Source: Planctomycetota bacterium
GTDB taxonomy: Bacteria > Planctomycetota > Phycisphaerae > UBA1845
Direction of reading: 5' to 3'
Length of the DNA: 7,412 nt
Assembly: GCA_022561415.1 (NCBI GenBank)
Contig: JADFRH010000076.1
Span: 1,730-9,141 of the forward strand
A program made the translations under genes and the position numbers. Each line of letters opens with the position of its first letter. Position 1 is the stretch's first letter. Shown here one piece after another: positions 1 to 4,965 of this stretch. The notes beneath the pieces were generated by a model. It saw nothing but the letters and a program-made list of their open reading frames with translations, searched no databases and was not told the origin of the DNA.

Positions 1-215
1 CGCCAGAGCTGATAATCGTGAAACGTACCGAAGTGCGCGAAGCGAATGGTCGCGGGCGAAGCGTCGAGATCGACCGACATCGTCCCCGGCGCGCCGGGGC
101 TGACCGACATCGTCGCCTGACCCGCCGGCCGGGCGTGACGTGCGTAGGTATCCGCAAACAGCCACCAGCCGGTGACGATGACGGCGGCGCACGTTGCCAG
201 TCTACGCAAATTCAT
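1..215 (-). CDS. Exported protein of unknown function, N-terminal part (runs off left edge)
   Basis: An open frame starts at the ATG at 215 and runs on the minus strand to the window edge, giving 71 full codons without a stop. The N-terminus begins MNLRRLATCAAVIVTGWW: positive residues followed by a hydrophobic stretch (about residues 6-20), then a possible cleavage site after TYA (residues 23-25). This is a signal peptide or a single membrane anchor, so the protein probably acts outside the cytoplasm. Residues 36-38 and 46-48 are both MSV, spaced ten residues, and come from a 13-bp direct repeat at 72-84 and 102-114. No family motif is visible in the available part and I cannot assign a function. 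The Shine-Dalgarno match is poor, but the signal-like N-terminus supports this start. It lies downstream of the 88-residue gene on the same strand, with a 90-bp gap of heptamer repeats. Confidence 0.6.
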   Translation of the reverse strand, partial: MNLRRLATCAAVIVTGWWLFADTYARHARPAGQATMSVSPGAPGTMSVDLDASPATIRFAHFGTFHDYQLW

Positions 216-220
216 GAGAA

Positions 221-311
221 AGTGATCAGTCGTCAGTCCCGGCGCACCGGGATCAGTGGTCAGTCGGAAACCGCCTACTGACCACTGATAACTGACAACT
301 TACAACTACTT
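221..311. repeat. Degenerate heptanucleotide repeat array with hairpins
   Basis: The gap between the two minus-strand genes is built from 7-bp units. At 224-237 the units are GATCAGT and CGTCAGT, and at 251-264 GATCAGT and GGTCAGT. Between them is a GC hairpin, CCCGG (238-242) and CCGGG (247-251) with a 4-nt loop. At 277-304 the unit appears on the opposite strand as ACTGACC, ACTGATA, ACTGACA and ACTTACA, running into the stop codon of the 88-residue gene at 306-308. Positions 252-264 and 277-289 are a perfect 13-bp inverted repeat with a 12-nt loop, so a transcript could fold into a long hairpin and end transcription of the small gene. The heptamer period is seen directly. The terminator role is inferred. 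Confidence 0.7.
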
Positions 312-572
312 CCCCTCCAGCTTCGCGATTTCCGTGCTGTCGGCGATGACCAGCAGCACCTGCTCGCCGTCTGCTTTTCTGAGTCGGAGGCGCTTGAGGT
401 GCAACTTGTGATCCGGTGAATGAGCAAACCAGGCACCGGTCGACTGCTCCTCCCACAATTCCACGACGCCGACCACCTCGGCCTGGTACGATCCGTCGCG
501 AAGGTCGACCTGCTGCTTCACACACACGGGCGTGCCGATGGGAAACTGCGATTGTTCGATTGATTGCGTCAT
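306..572 (-). CDS. Small conserved-looking hypothetical protein (88 aa)
   Basis: ATG at 572, stop TAG at 308-306. The 88-residue product has no signal peptide or membrane segment and should be cytoplasmic. Its composition is that of a real protein: alternating hydrophobic and charged residues, with PIGTPVCVKQQVDLRDG near residues 11-27, EVVGVVELWEEQSTGAWFAH around 32-51, and LKRLRLRKADGEQVLLVIAD around 59-78. That pattern suggests a small beta-barrel (SH3- or OB-like), which is an inference from residue pattern only. It reminds me of short uncharacterised planctomycete proteins of similar length, but I cannot name a family. The overlapping 164-residue minus-strand frame at 253-747 has low-complexity composition and is rejected. 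The ribosome-binding site is weak. The gene lies between heptamer-repeat arrays and is divergent from the deacetylase gene. Confidence 0.75.
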   Translation of the reverse strand: MTQSIEQSQFPIGTPVCVKQQVDLRDGSYQAEVVGVVELWEEQSTGAWFAHSPDHKLHLKRLRLRKADGEQVLLVIADSTEIAKLEGK

Positions 573-590
573 GTCTGTGCCGTTTGCAAG

Positions 591-632
591 TCGTCAGTGA
601 ACCGTTGTCAGTTATCAGTCGCCCGTTGTCAA
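591..632. repeat. Second heptamer repeat cluster, inverted relative to the first
   Basis: Upstream of the 88-residue gene, TGTCAGT (606-612) and TATCAGT (613-619) stand in tandem, with related pieces TCGTCAGT (591-598) and GTTGTCA (624-630). The 16 bases at 604-619 are the exact reverse complement of 284-299, on the other side of the gene. The small gene is therefore bracketed by an inverted pair of the same repeat about 300 bp apart. The rest of the gap to the deacetylase gene (about 633-736) shows no further repeat and no convincing sigma-70 promoter. Confidence 0.65.
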
Positions 633-736
633 ACGCCTTCCCGAGGAGTGACATTCCTGCCCACAATAACGGTGCCGCAGTTCCGCCGTAGGCACCTCGA
701 CTTGCGATGCGCAGCCGGTGACGCTTGAATGACCTC

Positions 737-1687
737 ATGGCCACCACCGGCTTGGTTCAAGACCTACGATTCCAACGCCACGTCACCGGCCCGGGCCACG
801 CCGAGCGACCGGAGCGGCTCGCTCGAATCGCCGAGGTGCTCGCGGAGCGTGGGTTGGACAAGGCCTGCGTGCCTATCGAGGCCTCGCCGGTGGACATGGA
901 CCTCGTCCACCGAGTCCACGCCCCCGAATACATCGCGCGATTGAGAGCCGCTTGCGAAAACGGCCACCCCTACATCGACGTGCCGGACAGCGCCATCTGC
1001 CCGGAGAGCTTCGACATTGCGCGACTGGCGGCCGGGGGCGTCGTCAATGCCGTCGACGCCTGCCAGGCGGGAGACGTGACCCATGCGTACTGCGCCGTGC
1101 GCCCGCCGGGTCATCACGCCGAGCGTAAGGCTTCGATGGGCTTCTGCCTTCTGAACCACGTGGCCATCGCCGCGAGGCATCTGCTCGACAGCCACGGTCT
1201 GGACCGCGTACTCATTCTCGATTGGGACGTACACCACGGCAACGGCACGCAGCACCTCTTCGAGAGCGACCCCCGCGTGCTGTTCGTCAGCCTGCACGGC
1301 CACCCCGGCTTTGTCTATCCCGGCAGCGGTTACGCCGAGGAGCGCGGCGCCGGTGACGGCGAGGGCTACACGCTCAACGTCCCGATTCTTCCGCCCGGCC
1401 TGGACGTGGCGTATCGAAAGGCGTTCGACGAGACCGTGCTACCCGCCGCCGAGAAGTTCGCACCGCAGTTCGTCCTCATCTCGGCCGGCTTCGACGCCCA
1501 CCGGCTCGACCCGCTGGCGCCGCTGAATCTCGAAACGGAATCGTTCGGCTGGATGACCGACGCCATGACGGACGTGGCCAAGCGCCACTGCGACGGCAAG
1601 CTGGTGAGCGTGCTGGAAGGCGGCTACGACCTCGACGCCACGGCCGAGTCCGTAGCGCTGCACGTAAGCCGCCTGATGGGCGGCTAG
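737..1687 (+). CDS. Histone deacetylase family protein (class II HDAC / acetylpolyamine amidohydrolase-like)
   Basis: A 316-residue zinc-dependent deacetylase of the arginase/HDAC fold. Bacterial members remove acetyl groups from protein lysines, polyamines or small molecules; the substrate here cannot be read from sequence. Numbering from the ATG at 737: the N-terminal TGPGHAERPERL (residues 17-28) is the usual class II opening; PPGHHAE (123-129) carries the tandem catalytic histidines H126 and H127; DWDVHHGNGTQ (162-172) supplies zinc ligands D164 and H166; SAGFDAH (249-255) gives the third ligand D253; EGGY (294-297) gives the catalytic tyrosine Y297. All key residues are present, so it should be active. 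An in-frame TTG at 725 would add four residues, but the ATG fits family N-termini better; neither has a strong Shine-Dalgarno. No signal peptide, so cytoplasmic. No acuA or acuB acetyltransferase genes are beside it. It is convergent with hsp20. Confidence 0.95.
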   Translation: MATTGLVQDLRFQRHVTGPGHAERPERLARIAEVLAERGLDKACVPIEASPVDMDLVHRVHAPEYIARLRAACENGHPYIDVPDSAICPESFDIARLAAGGVVNAVDACQAGDVTHAYCAVRPPGHHAERKASMGFCLLNHVAIAARHLLDSHGLDRVLILDWDVHHGNGTQHLFESDPRVLFVSLHGHPGFVYPGSGYAEERGAGDGEGYTLNVPILPPGLDVAYRKAFDETVLPAAEKFAPQFVLISAGFDAHRLDPLAPLNLETESFGWMTDAMTDVAKRHCDGKLVSVLEGGYDLDATAESVALHVSRLMGG

Positions 1688-1799
1688 TGAAGACTGAAGG
1701 AAAACGTCGAAACGTCAAAACGGAAGAAAACGTCGAAACCTCTTCGTTTCGACGTTTCTTTCCGACTCTTCACTCTTCACTAGGTACTCTTCACTATTC
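1686..1799. terminator. Nested palindrome of 7- and 8-bp repeats; probable two-way terminator
   Basis: This 106-bp gap between convergent genes begins in the deacetylase stop codon and reaches into the end of hsp20. Inner arms 1722-1739 and 1746-1763 pair at 16 of 18 positions (12 contiguous pairs, 1728-1739 with 1746-1757) around a 6-nt loop. Outer arms 1686-1699 and 1768-1781 pair at 13 of 14. The left part contains 8-bp units AAACGTCG (1702-1709), AAACGTCA (1710-1717) and AAACGGAA (1718-1725). The right part contains 7-bp units ACTCTTC at 1765-1771, 1772-1778 and 1786-1792, with variants ACTAGGT and ACTATTC. Such a stem should form in RNA from either strand, which suits a shared terminator, although the stem is AT-rich and the T-runs are short and interrupted. 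The structure is seen; the role is inferred. Confidence 0.6.
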
Positions 1800-2249
1800 T
1801 TCGACTTGTATTCTTACGGCTTTCGGTTTGCTCGATTCGGACTTCGGGATCGTGATCTCGATGACGCCGGCGTGCGACTTGGCCGCGAGCTTCTCCACGT
1901 CGCAATCGCCCGGCAGCTCGACCGATCGGCAGAACGTACCGAACCCACGCTCCTTGCGAATCGCCCGGTCGGATTCGCCGGCGCCGGACGGCTTGGTTTT
2001 TTCGCCACGGATCGTGAGCGTGTGGCCGACGTGGGTCACCTCGATGGCTCCGGGGTCGACGCCGGCCACCTCCGCGTAGAGGGTGTAGTGGTTCGCATGT
2101 TCATAGAGGTCGATCAGCGGTGCCCACTGCTGCCCGTCGAGCGGACCGGTCGAGAGCCCGGTGTGCCACGTCCGCTGGAACAGGCGGTTCATCTCATCCT
2201 GTAAATTGCCGAGCGAGAGGTCCATGTTTTGTAACGGTCGAAACGCCAT
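1794..2249 (-). CDS. Hsp20 / alpha-crystallin small heat-shock protein
   Basis: A 151-residue ATP-independent holdase that binds unfolding proteins in the cytoplasm as large oligomers. The N-terminal arm (MAFRPLQNMD..., residues 1-43) contains LQDEMNRLF, a common small-Hsp opening. The alpha-crystallin domain follows: PLIDLYE (44-50), YAEVAGVDPGAIEV (58-71), LTIRGEK (78-84), the ERGFGTFCRSVELP strand region (100-113) and the hallmark AGVIEITIPK (127-136). The C-terminal tail ends VRIQVEE, whose IQV is the I-x-I/V motif used for oligomer contacts. The start at 2249 is chosen because GGAG lies 9 nt upstream and the protein then begins like its family; the longer frame to 2471 would run through the leader and the promoter. 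It is convergent with the deacetylase gene. Confidence 0.96.
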   Translation of the reverse strand: MAFRPLQNMDLSLGNLQDEMNRLFQRTWHTGLSTGPLDGQQWAPLIDLYEHANHYTLYAEVAGVDPGAIEVTHVGHTLTIRGEKTKPSGAGESDRAIRKERGFGTFCRSVELPGDCDVEKLAAKSHAGVIEITIPKSESSKPKAVRIQVEE

Positions 2250-2288
2250 GATGCAAAGCTCCAAAATGTAATGCCCGCCAACAGGCGG
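2250..2288 (-). promoter_or_regulatory. Ribosome-binding site and leader hairpin of hsp20
   Basis: On the minus strand GGAG (plus positions 2259-2262) sits 9 nt before the hsp20 ATG. Further upstream, CCGCC and GGCGG (2284-2288 and 2275-2279) form a 5-bp stem with a 4-nt loop in the mRNA leader. The hairpin does not cover the ribosome-binding site, so it is not by itself an RNA thermometer. Many small Hsp genes are controlled by such leaders, but no fourU or ROSE pattern is visible. Confidence 0.5.
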
Positions 2289-2364
2289 TGTCTGGTTTGT
2301 AGCCTGTACGCCTTCCCGTGCCGCCGGCTTCCAACCGGTTGCATGACGTAGGTACGCCACGACC

Positions 2365-2395
2365 ATTATACATCGACCGGCCCGCCCCGGTCGAT
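2365..2395 (-). promoter_or_regulatory. Candidate hsp20 promoter with an operator-like palindrome in the spacer
   Basis: The minus strand carries a perfect TATAAT (plus 2365-2370). A -35-like TCGACC (4 of 6 to TTGACA; plus 2389-2394) lies 18 nt upstream. Transcription would start near 2358 and give a leader of about 110 nt before hsp20. A perfect 9-bp inverted repeat, ATCGACCGG (2372-2380) and CCGGTCGAT (2387-2395) with a 6-nt centre, fills the spacer and overlaps the -35 box. That is where a repressor would block polymerase. It is not a CIRCE/HrcA element. The sequences are seen; promoter and operator function are inferred. Confidence 0.5.
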
Positions 2396-2455
2396 CGGTT
2401 GCGATTGGCTTTTGTACTTCTACCCATAGCCACAGGCGAACGGCGTCCACCTCTG

Positions 2456-2633
2456 TGCCCTGAAGGGGCATACTATAACAGCCCAGGGCAACGCCCTGGG
2501 TAACGATTTCGCCGACGCAACGCGAGCCCTGAAAGGGCGAAATAATCTATGCCACCCATTCAGGGTTCGCGCGCTCTGGGTACGGGAACCCAGGGCGTTG
2601 CCCTGGGCTTGGTTATTTCGCCCCTTTAGGGCT
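2456..2633. repeat. REP/BIME-like palindromic repeat element, two inverted modules
   Basis: Each module pairs a short hairpin with a long one. Left module: TGCCC (2456-2460) pairs with GGGCA (2466-2470), then CCCAGGGC (2482-2489) pairs with GCCCTGGG (2493-2500) around AAC. Right module, inverted: CCCAGGGC (2589-2596) with GCCCTGGG (2600-2607) around GTT, then GCCC (2620-2623) with GGGC (2629-2632). Read on the minus strand, the right module repeats the left, with a GAAATAA motif after the short hairpin. A third short hairpin, GCCCT (2526-2530) with AGGGC (2534-2538) followed by GAAATAAT, lies between them. The layout resembles REP pairs dispersed by RAYT (HUH-type) transposases; no such transposase is in the window. 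Frames translated from it (minus 2420-2725 and plus 2598-2795) are artefacts of the repeat. Confidence 0.75.
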
Positions 2634-2690
2634 GTGCGATATTCTTGTGGTTCAGACATACAACGAGCCAAGCCGGCCGCTGATCCTGTC

Positions 2691-2796
2691 CCGCAACCCT
2701 GCGTTGCGGTTCTCAACAACCACACTATCGACTATGCTGACCGGAACGTGCGTGGTTCACGTTGCAGGTTTCTTGCCGGACAGGTTGCGGCTTGAG
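2691..2796 (+). other. Potentially structured upstream region of the B12/MeaB fusion gene
   Basis: CCGCAAC (2691-2697) and GTTGCGG (2703-2709) form a perfect 7-bp hairpin. AACGTG (2745-2750) and CACGTT (2758-2763) form a second. A further copy of GTTGCGG at 2784-2790 could compete for the first arm, and CTCAA (2712-2716) can pair with TTGAG (2792-2796), so two alternative folds are possible. I see no cobalamin-riboswitch B12 box, so this is not called a riboswitch. A -10-like TATGCT is at 2733, without a good -35. The remainder of 2634-2839 shows nothing else recognisable. Confidence 0.3.
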
Positions 2797-2839
2797 GGTT
2801 GACGCCCGTCCCGGCGACAAGACGCAGCGCGGATTTCGA

Positions 2840-4003
2840 ATGAACCCTCCGGCACGCGTCAGCACCGAGAGTGAGGAACAGCAGGAAGTGGTAGACGAAG
2901 TTCAACATCCCCCGCGCGTGCTCCTGGCCAAGATCGGCCTGGACGGGCACGATCGGGGCGTCAAGGTGCTGGCCCGGTCGTTTCGCGATGCCGGAATCGA
3001 CGTGATCTACACCGGTCTGTGGCAGACGGTCGAGGCGACCATGCACGCCGCCTTGCAGGAGGACGTCGACGTCGTCGGCATTAGCCTTCTCTCGGCCGCC
3101 CACATGACCGTGATGCCCGAGGTTCTCCGCGTGCGCGAACAGCTCGGGATCAACCACATACCGGTCGTACTCGGTGGCATCGTTCCCCAGGGCGACTACG
3201 GCAAGCTCAAAGAGATGGGTGTGGCCGAGGTGTTCAATCCGGGCTCGTCGATCGAGAAAATCGTCCAGGCAATAAAGCGGCTGGCGTCCGATCGCGCACG
3301 CGGCGGTGACCAAGAGGAATTCCTCAGGGGCTACGCCGAAGGCGATGTGCGATCGCTGGCCCGTCTGATCTCGACCATTCAGCGCAATCCGTCGGACGGT
3401 ACGCCGACTATCCCGGCCGGCGAAGGGATCGTGATAGGCATTACCGGCGCCCCCGGCGTTGGCAAGAGTTCGTTCATCGCGAAGCTGGGTCGGGTGCTGC
3501 GCGATCGCGGCAAGCGGGTGGCCGTCGTGGCGATCGACCCGAGCAGCCCGATCACCGGCGGTGCATTGCTCGGTGATCGCTTGCGGATGATGAAGGGTTC
3601 GCCCGACGAAGGTTTTTTCATTCGCAGCTTGTCGTCGGGCAAGGTGCAGGGCGGGCTGGCCCCCCACTGCCGCGAGGTGGTCGCGGTGCTACGCGGTTTC
3701 AAGTTCGATTTCATTCTGGTCGAGACGGTCGGCGCGGGTCAGGCGGACGTTTCCATCCGCGAACTCGCCGAAAAGACGCTGCTCCTGCTCATGCCCGACA
3801 GCGGCGACGCGGTGCAGTTTTCCAAGGCCGGCATCATGGAAATCGCCGATGCGTTCGTGCTGAACAAGTCGGATCTGCCCGGCGCGGACGCGACCGAGGC
3901 GCAGTTGATCAGCGCCGTCGGCTCCGACAGGCCGCTGTGGCGGGTGAGCGCCGTGCGTGACGAGGGTCTCGGGGCGGTTGCGGATTGGCTCACCGCACTG
4001 TAG
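2840..4003 (+). CDS. Cobalamin-binding domain fused to MeaB/ArgK-type G-protein chaperone
   Basis: A 387-residue two-domain cytoplasmic protein. Residues 25-148 are a B12-binding domain like the methylmalonyl-CoA mutase small domain: DGHDRG (35-40) is the DxHxxG motif whose H37 replaces the lower cobalt ligand, with SLLSAAH (82-88) and LGG (111-113) lining the nucleotide-tail pocket. Residues about 158-387 are a MeaB-type GTPase: GAPGVGKSS (203-211, P-loop), AIDPSSP (231-237), ETVGAGQ (295-301, G3) and NKSD (342-345, G4). MeaB proteins load adenosylcobalamin onto acyl-CoA mutases and protect them. No mutase (TIM-barrel) domain is present, unlike IcmF, and the protein stops 42 residues after NKSD, so the C-terminal helical dimerisation arm of free-standing MeaB is absent. 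The catalytic subunit must be encoded elsewhere. An in-frame TTG at 2762 would add 26 unconvincing residues; the ATG at 2840 is preferred although its ribosome-binding site is weak. Confidence 0.93.
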   Translation: MNPPARVSTESEEQQEVVDEVQHPPRVLLAKIGLDGHDRGVKVLARSFRDAGIDVIYTGLWQTVEATMHAALQEDVDVVGISLLSAAHMTVMPEVLRVREQLGINHIPVVLGGIVPQGDYGKLKEMGVAEVFNPGSSIEKIVQAIKRLASDRARGGDQEEFLRGYAEGDVRSLARLISTIQRNPSDGTPTIPAGEGIVIGITGAPGVGKSSFIAKLGRVLRDRGKRVAVVAIDPSSPITGGALLGDRLRMMKGSPDEGFFIRSLSSGKVQGGLAPHCREVVAVLRGFKFDFILVETVGAGQADVSIRELAEKTLLLLMPDSGDAVQFSKAGIMEIADAFVLNKSDLPGADATEAQLISAVGSDRPLWRVSAVRDEGLGAVADWLTAL

Positions 4004-4104
4004 CGGCTTTACCCGACTCGTCCGAACGTCTTACCAGTTTCCAAGCCGCCGCGCTACCGAATGTGTACTTGCCGTTTCACCCCTATGGCTTAGGATGGTG
4101 ATCG

Positions 4105-4914
4105 ATGATTCATGCAAGGAAATCCGCCGCGAGCGCGTCAGCGCGTCGCATCTCTCGCGTCATCTTGTGCGTCGGCTTGGCCACCGGTGCGGCCGTTGCT
4201 CAGGACAACTCGGCGGAAGCGGCCAGAAAGCGCATCAACGACATCCTTACCAATCTTCAGGCCCGAAGTGACGGGCTTAGAGACATTCGGTGCAAGGTTC
4301 GCTTCGTCGAGGACGACCGGATCAATCTCTCGAAGCGGATCAAAGACGGAACGCTTCAGTTCATGATGAGCGATCCCAACCCGTATTTCCTGGTGCATTT
4401 CAAACGCATCGAGGTCGACGGGCTACGGGGCAAACAGGAATGGTATCTCTTTACCGGGCGCTGGCTTTACCAGGCGATTCAGCGGCTCAAGCAAGTTACC
4501 AAGCATGAACTCGTGCCACCCGGTGAGAAAATCGACCTGTTCGACCTGGAGAAAGCCCCGTTCCCTGTTCCGTTTGGACACAAGAAGGGAACTATCCTTC
4601 GCCATTTCGACGTGACGCTGCTGCCACCGGCCAAGGGCGATCCACCGGGCACCGACCACCTTGTTTGCAAACCCAAACCGATGAGCGCGTTGAAACGCCG
4701 ATACGACAAGCTCGAACTCTTCGTAAGCAGGGACGTTCACCTGCCGAGCCGGATCGTGGTCACGCGCAATGACGGGCTTGAGGTCAACACGGCCGATTTC
4801 CCCGATCTGTCGAACGCCTCGATCAACGTCGGGCTGAGCGACAAAGACTTCGCCAAGCCCAAAGCGTGGCGAAAGTATGAGGAAGTGGTCGAAAAATTGC
4901 CGGCTGAGGAATAA
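4105..4914 (+). CDS. LolA-like exported protein
   Basis: A 269-residue protein with a signal peptide: basic residues through R18, a hydrophobic core (about 18-30) and an AVA cleavage site before Q33. C22 is not in a lipobox, so it should be soluble in the periplasm. The mature part resembles the LolA/LppX half-barrel proteins that carry lipids or lipoproteins: an N-terminal amphipathic helix (AEAARKRINDILTNLQARS, 37-55), then alternating strands such as GTLQFMMSDPNPYFLVHFKR and QEWYLFTGRWLYQAIQRLK, and the linker with DLFDLEKAPFPVPFG, which I associate with planctomycete LolA-like proteins. There is no single diagnostic motif, so the family call rests on overall pattern. The start at 4105 has AGGATGG 6 nt upstream. 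It lies 101 bp after the B12/MeaB gene and 51 bp before tdh on the same strand, with no clear terminator between, so it may share their transcript. A functional link to them is not evident. Confidence 0.7.
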   Translation: MIHARKSAASASARRISRVILCVGLATGAAVAQDNSAEAARKRINDILTNLQARSDGLRDIRCKVRFVEDDRINLSKRIKDGTLQFMMSDPNPYFLVHFKRIEVDGLRGKQEWYLFTGRWLYQAIQRLKQVTKHELVPPGEKIDLFDLEKAPFPVPFGHKKGTILRHFDVTLLPPAKGDPPGTDHLVCKPKPMSALKRRYDKLELFVSRDVHLPSRIVVTRNDGLEVNTADFPDLSNASINVGLSDKDFAKPKAWRKYEEVVEKLPAEE

Positions 4915-4965
4915 AAGAGGATTGGGCGCTACGGAGCAACAAGGCGACGTGGACGGAGACGGAAC

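Noticed and set aside
221..311. CRISPR array
   Set aside because: The units are 7 bp, degenerate and without regular unique spacers.
253..747. 164-residue open frame on the minus strand
   Set aside because: It overlaps the better-supported 88-residue gene in another frame, runs through the heptamer repeats and has an arginine-rich composition typical of an antisense or out-of-frame reading in GC-rich DNA.
2250..2400. CIRCE (HrcA) element or ROSE-type thermometer for hsp20
   Set aside because: No TTAGCACTC-N9-GAGTGCTAA-like sequence, and the leader hairpin does not mask the ribosome-binding site.
2250..2471. N-terminal extension of hsp20 up to 2471
   Set aside because: It would place the promoter-like TATAAT and the leader in the coding region; the internal ATG at 2249 has a good ribosome-binding site and a family-like N-terminus.
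2420..2725. 101-residue minus-strand frame and the 65-residue plus-strand frame at 2598-2795
   Set aside because: Both are translations of the palindromic repeat element; motifs such as LPWA and PFRA arise from the repeat itself.
2640..2839. Cobalamin riboswitch before the B12/MeaB gene
   Set aside because: No B12-box-like GCCACTG sequence and no recognisable core; only generic hairpins are visible.
2732..3667. 311-residue minus-strand frame opposite the B12/MeaB gene
   Set aside because: The plus strand here encodes an unmistakable B12-binding domain and GTPase; the antisense frame is a codon-bias shadow rich in H, R and D.
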